Origin: Plantibacter auratus
Lineage (GTDB): Bacteria; Actinomycetota; Actinomycetes; Actinomycetales; Microbacteriaceae
Assembly: GCF_050587365.1 (NCBI RefSeq)
Contig: NZ_JBOBFV010000004.1
Coordinates: 124,001-188,000, forward strand
Direction: 5' to 3'
DNA length: 64,000 nucleotides
Shown here: positions 16,976 to 25,070 of the stretch, piece after piece
Position numbering within the stretch: position 1 is the stretch's first letter
How the letters are laid out: the number at the start of each line of letters is the position of its first letter
The notes under the pieces: generated by a model
Database searches by the model: none
Told to the model about the DNA's origin: nothing
What the model saw: the letters and a program-made list of their open reading frames with translations, nothing else
Program-made: the position numbers and the translations under genes

Positions 16976-17206
16976 ATGGGGGGCTTGAGTAAGGTTTTGC
17001 CGAGGCCACAGAAGTACCTTGATGTGGTGAAGTTCCTCAGCTCGAAAGGCTGGGTGCTGCTCCGGCAGCAGAAGGGTTCTCACGAGAAATGGGGGAATCC
17101 GGAGAACGGGCGCGAGTATCTGACGATTCCACATCACGAGGTGTCGGCCGGAATCGTGAAGCAGCTCATCGAGATGTTCCCGGATGCGCCGAGCGGGTGG
17201 AAGTAG
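16976..17206 (+). CDS. hicA: HicA-type mRNA interferase toxin
   Basis: A 76-residue protein with the HicA double-stranded-RNA-binding-like fold: a first helix KYLDVVKFLSSKGW, then the catalytic motif RQQKGSHEKW (His36), the strand REYLTIPHH and the final helix GIVKQLIEMF. HicA toxins cleave mRNA. The start is uncertain: ATG at 16976 is used, and a TTG at 16928 is possible. The gene is poorer in GC than its surroundings, a sign of transfer. The hicB-like gene follows after 48 bases. Confidence 0.8.
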   Translation: MGGLSKVLPRPQKYLDVVKFLSSKGWVLLRQQKGSHEKWGNPENGREYLTIPHHEVSAGIVKQLIEMFPDAPSGWK

Positions 17207-17254
17207 CGCACCGCACCGCTCGACCGCCCCGACAGACAATCAGGAGGCCCGTGA

Positions 17255-17674
17255 ATGACCGCAGCAACCGTGACCCAGACGCTCGACGTCGTGACCTACC
17301 TCGACGGCAAATGGTGGACGTTCGAGATCCCCGCGCTCACCACCGACTCGCCCCGAGGCACGGGAAACCGGATCGTCGCCATGGGCTCAGCGAAGCGGTT
17401 CAAGGACATCGCGGCAGCGGCCCGCGACGTCGCGGCACTGTGGCTCGATCTCGATGACTACGACGGGGACGTCGTTGTGACGGTCCGGGATGAGGCGGTC
17501 GGCCTCTGGGGCGAATCCAACACCCTTGAAGAGCAGGCACGCCAGCAGGTGCGCGAGGCAGCGCGGAAGCGCCGCGAGGCCGTCCTGAGCCTCATCGCCA
17601 AGGGAGCCAGCCAGAGCGACGCCGCGGCCGTCTTCGGGGTGTCGGTGCAACGTGTGAGCCAGCTCGTGCATTGA
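17255..17674 (+). CDS. hicB: HicB-family antitoxin with C-terminal helix-turn-helix
   Basis: A 139-residue partner of HicA. The N-terminus (DVVTYLDGKWWTFEIPALT) is the degenerate RNase H-like HicB domain that blocks the toxin, then a charged linker (EEQARQQVREAARKRREAVL) leads to a helix-turn-helix (AKGASQSDAAAVFGVSVQRV) that should bind the operon promoter. AATCAGGAGGCCCGTGA gives a strong ribosome site. The toxin-first gene order is typical of hicAB. Confidence 0.8.
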   Translation: MTAATVTQTLDVVTYLDGKWWTFEIPALTTDSPRGTGNRIVAMGSAKRFKDIAAAARDVAALWLDLDDYDGDVVVTVRDEAVGLWGESNTLEEQARQQVREAARKRREAVLSLIAKGASQSDAAAVFGVSVQRVSQLVH

Positions 17675-17728
17675 CGCTCGTCGATCGGCGGTCCCCTCCG
17701 AGACCCTCCCCGGCCGCTGAGCCCCATC

Positions 17729-18045
17729 CGGTCACTGAGCCTGTCGAAGTGCAGTCCCGCCATTAGGTCACCGCCCTTCGACAAGCTCAGGGACCGGGAT
17801 GGTGCGGCTCAGGGACCGGGATGGTGCGGCTCAGGGACCGGGATGGTGCGGCTCAGGGACCGGGACGGCAGGGTGCGGCTTGGGGACCGGAACCCCGCTG
17901 GGCTTCCTCGGCAAGCGGCGGACACCCCGAGCCGCACACCTTCTCCGCTCCCTGAGCCTGTTGAAGGGCCCACGGTGGCACCTCGACCTGTCGAAGTGCA
18001 GTCCCGCCCCGATGACCACCGCCCTTCGACAAGCTCAGGGACCGG
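17729..18045. repeat. REP-like elements with a 22-bp half-unit array (gap 17675-18087)
   Basis: The 413-base gap holds a reverse CACT-type copy (about 17729-17754), then a full CCCT-type copy from 17773 whose right half expands into 22-bp units (CTCAGGGACCGGGATGGTGC...) at 17786, 17808 and 17830, plus a longer variant from 17852. Further copies lie at 17950-17968 and 17978-17999 (a self-complementary one) and a full forward copy at 18022-18045. No gene is seen. Confidence 0.85.
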
Positions 18046-18087
18046 AGGGGCGACTCTGGGAACGAGGGTGCACGACGCGCGAATCCT

Positions 18088-19650
18088 TCAGCCGTCGGCG
18101 AGCTGGAGGGCGCTCCACAGCTCGGCGCGGTCGCCGAAGCGCGAGAGGTCGAGGTCGAGCAGCGACTCCAGCGTGGTGATGCGCGCGCGGAGGGTCTGCC
18201 GGTGGATCCCGAGTCGGCCAGCCGCCTGATCGGTCACGCAGTTCGCCTCCAACCACGCCCGAGCCGTCTCCACGTGGACCGCCCGAGCCTCGGCTCCGAG
18301 CCCGCCCAACGGCTCCAGCAGCCGATTCGCCAGCACCGATCCGCCCGACGCACTCAGCAATCCGAGCAACCCCTGCTCGGCGAGTGCCTCGTACCGCACG
18401 AGCCGCGGCGTCTCCCCGGCCGAAGCGCGCGCCCGCTCGGCCTCGGACAGCCCGTCCCGCAACCTCTCCCAGCTCGTCCTCGCCGACACCCCGCCCGACA
18501 GCCCGTGGCGGCGGACGACGGCGTCCCAGAGTCCGGTGTCCGCGTCGCTCGACACGATGACGATCCGCTCGTCCTGCTCGGCGAAGAACAGCTTGCCGCC
18601 GTGCGCCGCGGCCTGCACGTCGAGTTCCGAGAGGAAGCCCAGCTCACCCTCGGGGATGTCGACCACGGCGACGCGGATCGGGTCGGGCGGCAGCGGCCCC
18701 CAGAGCCGCTGGGCGGTGCGCTCGGCGACGGCGCGGTCCCCGGAGAGCAGCAGTTCAAGGAGCCCCGACCGCAGCTGCCGGCGTGCGAGGTCGAGGGCGC
18801 TGTGCTGCTCGAGGGCGATGCTCGCGAGGCCGATGACGCTGGAGACGAGGTCGTGCTCCGCGTGGTCGAGCGGCACGCTGGACCCGACGGCGAGGATGCC
18901 CCGCAGCTCGCCCCGGCGACCGAGCGTCAGCAGCGTCGCACCCTCGGCTCCGTCCGCGAGGTGCAGGCCGGCCCGCGACCCGCGGCGCAGCACCTCGGCG
19001 ACGGCCGTCTCCACACCCTCCGGCACCGGCTCGCGCGTCCTCGTCGTGACCCGGTTGCCGAGCGCGTCGTACAGCGCGACCCAGCAGCCGAGCTGCTGCC
19101 CCAGCTCCGCGAGGATCGCCGTCAGGCCGTCGGGTCGGAGCGCCGCCCTCGCGACCGCACGCTGGGCGGCGAGCGACCATTCGAGCGACGCCACGCGCGC
19201 GGCTGCGACCGCGTCGGCGACGAACCGGATGATGCCGATGAACGGGGTCCGCTCGCCCACCTCGAGCAGGGTGAACCCGTGACGCTCGCATGCCTCGACG
19301 AGACGCTGCGGGATGTCGGCGTGGATGATCCCGGTGGCGAACCCGAGCGCGAGCACGCCCCGGGCGGAGAGGCGGCGGACGTACTCGTCGGCGCGGCGGT
19401 CGGCGAGCTCGTCGCTCATCTCGCCGGTGAACTGCATGCCGTCGGTGAGGAGCAGCTGGCCCGGTTCCAGCCAGGGCGTCGGGTCGCCGAGGTCCGAGCT
19501 GTGCACCCAGGCGATGTCGCGATCGAGGACGTCGGCGTCACCCGCGACGACGAGGCCGAGCTTGAAGACCGGCTCGGCCATGAGCGTGCGCAGGGACACG
19601 TTCGAGGACGCACGGCCGATCTCGCCAGCGATCACTGAAGTGGTGGACAT
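18088..19650 (-). CDS. PucR-family transcriptional regulator
   Basis: A 520-residue regulator: the N-terminal PucR sensor domain (SLRTLMAEPVFKLGLVVAG, then WVHSSDLGDPTPWLEPGQLL), a central GGDEF-like CdaR region and a C-terminal PucR helix-turn-helix (GRLGIHRQTLRARITTLESL). Family members activate purine, GABA, proline or other nitrogen-compound catabolism. Only 26 bases separate its ATG from the start of the divergent aminotransferase, so it very probably controls that operon. Confidence 0.9.
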   Translation of the reverse strand: MSTTSVIAGEIGRASSNVSLRTLMAEPVFKLGLVVAGDADVLDRDIAWVHSSDLGDPTPWLEPGQLLLTDGMQFTGEMSDELADRRADEYVRRLSARGVLALGFATGIIHADIPQRLVEACERHGFTLLEVGERTPFIGIIRFVADAVAAARVASLEWSLAAQRAVARAALRPDGLTAILAELGQQLGCWVALYDALGNRVTTRTREPVPEGVETAVAEVLRRGSRAGLHLADGAEGATLLTLGRRGELRGILAVGSSVPLDHAEHDLVSSVIGLASIALEQHSALDLARRQLRSGLLELLLSGDRAVAERTAQRLWGPLPPDPIRVAVVDIPEGELGFLSELDVQAAAHGGKLFFAEQDERIVIVSSDADTGLWDAVVRRHGLSGGVSARTSWERLRDGLSEAERARASAGETPRLVRYEALAEQGLLGLLSASGGSVLANRLLEPLGGLGAEARAVHVETARAWLEANCVTDQAAGRLGIHRQTLRARITTLESLLDLDLSRFGDRAELWSALQLADG

Positions 19651-19676
19651 GTGCCGAAGCTATCACCGATCCCGCC

Positions 19677-21035
19677 ATGTACATCAGCCGCGTCGATTGC
19701 CAGGCTGCAGGAGTGATCAATGACTTCCTCTCCGGCCTCGACAACGCCGGCGTCCGCGACGCCGACACCCAGCGCGTCCTGCACTCCTGGTCCGCCCAGA
19801 GCACGCTCAAGCCGCTCCCCATCGCGGGCGGCCTCGGCAGCACCGTGTGGGACCACGACGGACGCCACTACCTCGACTTCTCCAGCCAGCTCGTCAACGT
19901 GAACCTCGGGTACCAGCACCCGAAGGTGGTCGCGGCGATCCAGGAGCAGGCGGCGCAGCTCACCACGATCGCGCCCGCCGCGGCGAATGCGACCCGTGCC
20001 GAGGCGGCTCGTCTCATCCTCGACCGCGCCCCCGAGGGCTTCGAGAAGGTCTTCTTCACCAACGGCGGCGCCGACGCGAACGAGAACGCGATCCGCATGG
20101 CGCGCATCGCCACCGGCCGCGACAAGGTCATCTCGACCTACCGCTCGTACCACGGCAACACGGGCGCGGCCATCGTCGCGACGGGCGACTGGCGCCGCAT
20201 CCCCAACGAGTACGCCCGCGGCCACGTGCACGTGTTCGGCCCGTACCTCTACCGCACCGAGTTCTGGGCGACGACGCCGGAGGAGGAGTCGGAGCGCGCC
20301 CTCCGCCACCTCGAGCGCACCGTCCAGGCGGAAGGCCCCGGCTCGATCGCCGCGATCCTTCTCGAGACCGTGCCAGGCACCGCCGGCATCCTGACCCCGC
20401 CGCCCGGCTACCTCGCGGGTGTCCGCGCGATCGCCGACCGCTACGGCATCATGCTCATCCTCGACGAGGTCATGGCCGGCTTCGCCCGCACCGGCGAGTG
20501 GTTCGCGTTCGACGCGTTCGACGTGCGCCCCGACCTCATCACCTTCGCGAAGGGCGTCAACTCCGGTTACGTGCCGCTCGGTGGCGTCATCGTCTCCGAG
20601 CACATCGCCCGCGTCTTCGACGAGCAGGTGTTCCCCGGTGGGCTCACGTACTCCGGCCACCCGCTCGCCGCCGCGAGTGTCGTCGCGACGCTCACCGCGA
20701 TGGCCGAGGAGGGCGTCGTCGAACACGCGAAGGCGATCGGCGCCGACCACATCGGGCCCGCGCTCCGCTCCCTCGCCGAGCGTCACGAGCTCATCGGCGA
20801 GGTCCGTGGCAGCGGCGTCTTCTGGGCGGTCGAGCTCGTCGAGGACCGCGACACCCGCGCACCGCTCGATGCGGCGGCGATGGGTCGGTTCAAGTCGTCC
20901 CTGCTCGAGGCCGGCCTCCTGCCGTTCATCAGCGAGAACCGCATCCACGTCGTCCCGCCTGCCGTCGTGACCGCCGACGAGGTCGCCTCGGGTATCGCGA
21001 TCATCGACGCCGCTCTCGGAGAGCTGCGCGCATGA
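19677..21035 (+). CDS. Class III PLP-dependent aminotransferase
   Basis: A 452-residue omega-amino acid transaminase. Lys292 (LITFAKGVNSGY) binds PLP, Asp263 (LILDEVMAGF) contacts the pyridine nitrogen, and FFTNGGADANENAIRMAR is the cofactor phosphate region. It resembles beta-alanine/pyruvate and GABA-type enzymes. A GTG at 19713 (N-terminus MINDFLSG) is a plausible alternative start, giving 440 residues. With MmsA downstream, degradation of beta-alanine or 3-aminoisobutyrate through the semialdehyde fits well (inference). Confidence 0.88.
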   Translation: MYISRVDCQAAGVINDFLSGLDNAGVRDADTQRVLHSWSAQSTLKPLPIAGGLGSTVWDHDGRHYLDFSSQLVNVNLGYQHPKVVAAIQEQAAQLTTIAPAAANATRAEAARLILDRAPEGFEKVFFTNGGADANENAIRMARIATGRDKVISTYRSYHGNTGAAIVATGDWRRIPNEYARGHVHVFGPYLYRTEFWATTPEEESERALRHLERTVQAEGPGSIAAILLETVPGTAGILTPPPGYLAGVRAIADRYGIMLILDEVMAGFARTGEWFAFDAFDVRPDLITFAKGVNSGYVPLGGVIVSEHIARVFDEQVFPGGLTYSGHPLAAASVVATLTAMAEEGVVEHAKAIGADHIGPALRSLAERHELIGEVRGSGVFWAVELVEDRDTRAPLDAAAMGRFKSSLLEAGLLPFISENRIHVVPPAVVTADEVASGIAIIDAALGELRA

Positions 21036-21148
21036 GCGGCGACCCGGACTCGTTCTGGGACTCGGTGTCGGGACTCCCGGCACCCGTCCCGGCACGACCA
21101 GCACCCAGCACCCCTGCACCCCACGACGCCCAGGAGCCTTCCGCATGA
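21032..21148 (+). CDS. 38-residue ORF coupled to both neighbours
   Basis: An ATG overlapping the aminotransferase stop codon (ATGA) opens a 38-residue frame (MSGDPDSFWDSVSGLPAPVP, then a Pro/Ala-rich tail) whose TGA overlaps the ATG of mmsA, again as ATGA. It bridges the gap between the two enzymes exactly, so ribosomes could pass through all three frames without release. The peptide has no recognised family; it may matter only for translational coupling. Confidence 0.55.
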   Translation: MSGDPDSFWDSVSGLPAPVPARPAPSTPAPHDAQEPSA

Positions 21149-22680
21149 CCACCACCGCCACGAGCACCACCCCCACCACCGACGCCGGTTCGCTGCCGGT
21201 CGTCCCGCACTGGATCGACGGAGCCGAGGCCCCGTCCACCTCGGGTCGCACCGCCCCGGTCTACGACCCGGCACTCGGTGTCGCGACGAAGCACGTCGCG
21301 CTCGCGAACCAGTCGGAGATCGACCGCGCCGTCGCATCCGCCGCCGCCGCCTTCCCGGCCTGGCGCGACCTGCCGCTGGCGAAACGTCAGCAGATCGTGT
21401 TCAAGTTCCGCGAGCTGCTCGAGGCGAAGAAGGGCGAGCTGGCGGAGATCATCACGGCGGAGCACGGCAAGGTCGTCTCCGACGCGCTCGGTGAGATCAC
21501 CCGTGGGCAGGAGGTCGTGGAGTTCGCGACCGGTCTCGCGCACCACCTCAAGGGTGAGTTCTCCGAGCAGGTCTCGACCGGTGTGGACGTGTACTCCACG
21601 AAGCAGCCGCTCGGTGTCGTGGGGATCATCTCGCCGTTCAACTTCCCCGCGATGGTGCCGATGTGGTTCTTCCCGATCGCGATCGCGGCCGGGAACACGG
21701 TCGTGCTGAAGCCGAGCGAGAAGGACCCGTCCGCGGCAATCTGGCTCGCGAAGCTGTGGAAGGAAGCCGGCCTCCCCGACGGGGTGTTCACGGTGCTGAA
21801 CGGTGACAAGGAGGCCGTCGACGGGCTCCTCACCCACCCCGACGTCCGCGCGATCTCCTTCGTGGGTTCCACTCCGATCGCGAAGTACGTCTACGAGACC
21901 GGCACCGCACACGGCAAGCGCGTCCAGGCGCTCGGCGGGGCGAAGAACCACATGCTCGTGCTGCCCGACGCCGATCTCGACCTCGTCGCCGACTCCGCGA
22001 TCAACGCCGGTTTCGGTTCCGCCGGGGAGCGGTGCATGGCGATCAGCGTGGTCGTCGCTGTGGAGCCCGTCGCGGACGAGCTCATCGCCAAGATCGCCGA
22101 ACGTGCGGCGACCCTGCGGATCGGTGACGGCCGCCGGAACTGCGACATGGGCCCGCTGGTGACGAAGGTGCACCGCGACAAGGTCGCGTCCTACCTCGAC
22201 ATCGCCGAACAGGACGGCGCCACGATCGTCGTCGACGGCCGCAACACGCCCATCGACGGCGACCCGAACGGGTTCTGGCTCGGCCCGACCCTCATCGACA
22301 ACGTCCCGACGACGTCGAAGGTGTACACGGAGGAGATCTTCGGACCCGTCCTCGCCGTCGTCCGCGTCGCCTCCTATGAGGAGGGTGTCGCGCTCATCAA
22401 CGGTGGTGCGTTCGGGAACGGGACCGCGATCTTCACCAACGACGGCGGCGCCGCCCGACGGTTCCAGAACGAGATCCAGGTCGGCATGATCGGCATCAAC
22501 GTGCCCATCCCCGTGCCGGTCGCGACGTTCTCCTTCGGCGGGTGGAAGGACTCCCTCTTCGGCGACACCAAAGCCCACGGCGCAGAGGGCGTCCGGTTCT
22601 TCACCCAGCAGAAGGCCATCACCTCCCGCTGGCTCGACCCCTCCCACGGCGGCATCAACCTCGGCTTCCCCCAGAACTGA
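21145..22680 (+). CDS. mmsA: CoA-acylating methylmalonate-semialdehyde dehydrogenase
   Basis: A 511-residue aldehyde dehydrogenase of the MmsA/IolA type, which converts malonate or methylmalonate semialdehyde to acetyl- or propionyl-CoA with NAD and CoA. Cys297 (GSAGERCMAI) is the nucleophile. The usual catalytic Glu is absent (ALGGAKNHMLV), a hallmark of the CoA-dependent group. SPFNFPAMVP replaces the common PWNF motif. CAGGAG lies nine bases before the ATG. It follows a class III aminotransferase, consistent with beta-alanine or valine-derived substrates. Confidence 0.93.
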   Translation: MTTTATSTTPTTDAGSLPVVPHWIDGAEAPSTSGRTAPVYDPALGVATKHVALANQSEIDRAVASAAAAFPAWRDLPLAKRQQIVFKFRELLEAKKGELAEIITAEHGKVVSDALGEITRGQEVVEFATGLAHHLKGEFSEQVSTGVDVYSTKQPLGVVGIISPFNFPAMVPMWFFPIAIAAGNTVVLKPSEKDPSAAIWLAKLWKEAGLPDGVFTVLNGDKEAVDGLLTHPDVRAISFVGSTPIAKYVYETGTAHGKRVQALGGAKNHMLVLPDADLDLVADSAINAGFGSAGERCMAISVVVAVEPVADELIAKIAERAATLRIGDGRRNCDMGPLVTKVHRDKVASYLDIAEQDGATIVVDGRNTPIDGDPNGFWLGPTLIDNVPTTSKVYTEEIFGPVLAVVRVASYEEGVALINGGAFGNGTAIFTNDGGAARRFQNEIQVGMIGINVPIPVPVATFSFGGWKDSLFGDTKAHGAEGVRFFTQQKAITSRWLDPSHGGINLGFPQN

Positions 22681-22687
22681 GGTTCCC

Positions 22688-22727
22688 GGCCCCTCGGCGG
22701 CGCTCCCCGCGAGCCTGCCGAGGGGCC
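22688..22727 (+). terminator. Terminator hairpin behind mmsA
   Basis: GGCCCCTCGGC (22688-22698) pairs perfectly with GCCGAGGGGCC (22717-22727), starting seven bases after the mmsA stop codon. Confidence 0.7.
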
Positions 22728-22739
22728 GAGTGCTTCCGG

Positions 22740-22778
22740 GGCCCTTCGACAAGCGGTCCCTGAGCCTGTCGAAGGGCC
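22740..22778. repeat. Paired REP-like elements forming a hairpin
   Basis: GGCCCTTCGACAAGC (22740-22754) and GCCTGTCGAAGGGCC (22764-22778) pair with one mismatch around GGTCCCTGA. These are two opposed copies fused with loss of the central part, as at 1887-1923. Confidence 0.8.
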
Positions 22779-22865
22779 GGACCAGGGATGGTCCCGTCCT
22801 TGCCACGGGTCGGACTCAGCCGCGACAATGGCCCCGCCGACCACGACCGATGAGGGGCGCCACCG

Positions 22866-23156
22866 ATGGCCATCGAACCGACCGAGCTCGATCACCGCTT
22901 CACCGTGCCGATCGGCGTCGACGTGAAGGGCGACGTCTGGTCCTGCGTCGAGATGCCCGGCTCGGCCGAGTTCTTCGGCACCGGCAAGTCCGTCCGTGTC
23001 GACGCGACCGTCGACGGTGTCGAGCTCCCGAACGTCGGCCTCATGCCGACCGGCTCCGGTGGTCACATGCTGTCCATCAGCGCGAAGCTCCGGAAGCGTC
23101 TCGGCAAGGACATCGGCGACACCGTCGACGTCCACCTCACCCGCCGCCTGAGCTGA
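22866..23156 (+). CDS. DUF1905-domain protein
   Basis: A 96-residue single-domain protein. FGTGKSVRVDATVDGVELPN, then GLMPTGSGGHMLSISAKLRK and GKDIGDTVDVHL, match the small beta-barrel DUF1905 family, often found alone or with YdeI-like domains. GAGGGG precedes the ATG. Function is unknown. It is convergent with the last gene of the Asp23 operon across hairpin C. Confidence 0.8.
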   Translation: MAIEPTELDHRFTVPIGVDVKGDVWSCVEMPGSAEFFGTGKSVRVDATVDGVELPNVGLMPTGSGGHMLSISAKLRKRLGKDIGDTVDVHLTRRLS

Positions 23157-23159
23157 GCA

Positions 23160-23224
23160 CAGGAGATCCGCGCTACAGCAGGAGATCCTGAGGGAGAACC
23201 TCCTGCTGCCGCGCGGATCTCCTG
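23160..23224. repeat. AGCAGGA-type hairpin, copy C
   Basis: The 25-base arms 23160-23184 (CAGGAGATCCGCGCTACAGC...) and 23200-23224 (CTCCTGCTGCCGCGCGGATC...) pair with two mismatches. The hairpin fills the gap between convergent genes and is probably a bidirectional terminator. Confidence 0.8.
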
Positions 23225-23227
23225 CGC

Positions 23228-23641
23228 TCAGCCGCCCGTGACCCGGCGGATGAGGTCCTGGATGAACGGGACGACGTCCGACGCCTGGTCGACGCCCGCG
23301 AAGGCGACCGCCAGCAGCGGCCACAGCGACACGAGGAGCGCCGAGATCACCGCGGCGACGGCGAGCACCCAGGAGAGTGCACCGTTGCGACTGCGGACGC
23401 ATCCGAGCAGGAACAGCAGCGCGAGGACGTACCCGATGAGGAGCGCGACCACGATGCCACCGACGGGGACCCTGAGCGCACCGACCGTCGCGCCGTCGGC
23501 CGCACCGATGAGCCCGAGGATCGGGATGAGCACGCCGATGACGATGAGGACGAGCAGGACGACACCCGTGATCGCGGCGGCCCACACGGCACGCGGACGC
23601 GGACGGACGCCGTACGACGTGGTCCGGCTGAAGAGCGGCAT
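23228..23641 (-). CDS. Membrane protein, last gene of the Asp23 operon
   Basis: A 137-residue protein with three or four hydrophobic segments (AITGVVLLVLIVIGVLIPIL; GGIVVALLIGYVLALLFLLG; SWVLAVAAVISALLVSLWPL) and a short polar tail (PFIQDLIRRVTGG). Its ATG lies one base after the stop codon of the large Asp23 gene, so it is translationally linked. No named family is recognised; the operon suggests an envelope-stress role. Confidence 0.75.
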   Translation of the reverse strand: MPLFSRTTSYGVRPRPRAVWAAAITGVVLLVLIVIGVLIPILGLIGAADGATVGALRVPVGGIVVALLIGYVLALLFLLGCVRSRNGALSWVLAVAAVISALLVSLWPLLAVAFAGVDQASDVVPFIQDLIRRVTGG

Positions 23642-23642
23642 G

Positions 23643-24986
23643 TCACTGCTCCTTCGTCGGCACAGCGGCTTGGACGGCCGTGGCCTCGGCGGGAGCGTCC
23701 GCCACCTCGTCGACGTCAGCGACCTTCGGGGCAGGCTGGTCGTGCGTGTCATCGTCGGCGGGCTCGAGCGCGCTCGGGGCTCCGTCGACGGTCTCTGCGG
23801 CGCCGCCGTTCTGGTCGGCATCCGAAGCCAGGTCGGCAGTCGGGTCTGCGTCAGCCGCCCCGGCGGGCTCAGCGTCGGCGAGGTTCGGGTCGGCGCCGTG
23901 CGTCACCTCCTCGGCGACGGTCGCGAGCGAGTCGGCCGCGGTGGCCAGCTGGCGGGCGGCCTCGGCGAGTTCCTCCGAAACGTCGTCGGAGGAATCCGAC
24001 ACCACCTCATCGATCGGTTCACCGGCGACGTCGCCGTCGGCCGTGAGCTCGTCGTCGGCACCCGCGACCACGACCGGCTGCTCGTTCTCCAGCGACCGGC
24101 CGTCGTCGCCCTCGGACCGGCCGGTCCGCTGCTCCACCGCGTCACCGGCGGCGTCGGCCAGGTCGGCCGCTCCGGCTCGCGCCGAGTCCACCGCGTCCGA
24201 TGCAGCAGCCTTCGCCGTGCCGAGGGCATCCCCGGCGGCCTCCGCTGCATCGCCGATCGCGGCACCCGCCGCAGACGTCGCATTGCCGATGGCGGCCTTC
24301 GCGTCGTCGATCGCCTCGCCCGGATCGGGCTCGATCGGGTCGAACGGCCCGTGGATGTCGGTGACCGTGATGTCGATGTCGACCGGTCCGGGGTGGCGGG
24401 CTTCCAGCGCCGCCGCGACGTCGGCCCGGACGGTGTCCGCGACCTCGTCGATGCTGGCCGGGTACTCGGCAACCAGTGAGACCTCGACGTTCAGCACGTC
24501 GTCGTCGGCCAGGACGTTGACGCCGGGGACGGCGGTTCGGCCGAGCAGGCGGGTGCGGGCGCTGTCGATGGCGCGGGCCGTCGGGGAGCCGAGGGCGTGC
24601 ACGCCGGGGACCGTCTCGGCCGTCGTGGCGATGACCTGGGCGAGCTCGTCGGCCTCCTGCTCACGCCGGCGGCCGGAGTCGAGCTCGACCACCGGTGCGT
24701 CTGCCGCTTCCGACGAAGCCACCGGCTCCGACACCGTCACGGTCGGCGTCTCGGCGGAGATCGAGTCGGCCACGGCCGGTTCAGCGGCCTCCGGACCAGC
24801 GACAGCCCCGTTCGCCGGCGCGACCACAGGAGCGGGCGCGGTCCCCGCGTGCTCGCCGTCGTGCGACTCGATGCGGCGGACCTCGTCATCGGGATGCGCG
24901 GGCACGAGCACCGTCGGGTGCTCAGCCCGGACCTCGGCCGGGGTGGGGATGTGGTGCTGGTCCGGGTGCTTCGTGTCGTCGCTCAT
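23643..24986 (-). CDS. Large Asp23-domain protein with Ala-rich repeats
   Basis: A 447-residue protein, three to four times longer than a normal Asp23 protein. Residues 1-105 are acidic and disordered. About 110-212 form an Asp23/Gls24 domain (ATTAETVPGVHALGSPTARA; VSLVAEYPASIDEVADTVRA; VDIDITVTDIHGP). About 225-290 are Ala-rich amphipathic repeats of the type AIGDAAEAAGDALGTAKAAA. The rest is an acidic disordered tail. GAGGAGG is six bases from the ATG. An 84-base gap separates it from the AmaP-like gene. It may bind AmaP on the membrane and extend a scaffold or associate with lipid (inference). Confidence 0.75.
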   Translation of the reverse strand: MSDDTKHPDQHHIPTPAEVRAEHPTVLVPAHPDDEVRRIESHDGEHAGTAPAPVVAPANGAVAGPEAAEPAVADSISAETPTVTVSEPVASSEAADAPVVELDSGRRREQEADELAQVIATTAETVPGVHALGSPTARAIDSARTRLLGRTAVPGVNVLADDDVLNVEVSLVAEYPASIDEVADTVRADVAAALEARHPGPVDIDITVTDIHGPFDPIEPDPGEAIDDAKAAIGNATSAAGAAIGDAAEAAGDALGTAKAAASDAVDSARAGAADLADAAGDAVEQRTGRSEGDDGRSLENEQPVVVAGADDELTADGDVAGEPIDEVVSDSSDDVSEELAEAARQLATAADSLATVAEEVTHGADPNLADAEPAGAADADPTADLASDADQNGGAAETVDGAPSALEPADDDTHDQPAPKVADVDEVADAPAEATAVQAAVPTKEQ

Positions 24987-25070
24987 GCGATCCTCCTCGC
25001 ACCGCGTCGGCGGTGCATCGGTCCTACTGCTGTCGGTTCGGGTGCCGCAACGGCACCGCGGGGTGTCGGG

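Noticed and set aside
17786..17880. Regular tandem repeats that might be a CRISPR array
   Set aside because: The units are directly adjacent or have conserved linkers, no unique spacers exist, and no cas genes are in the window. The same holds for the arrays at 30032, 31939, 40204 and 61938.
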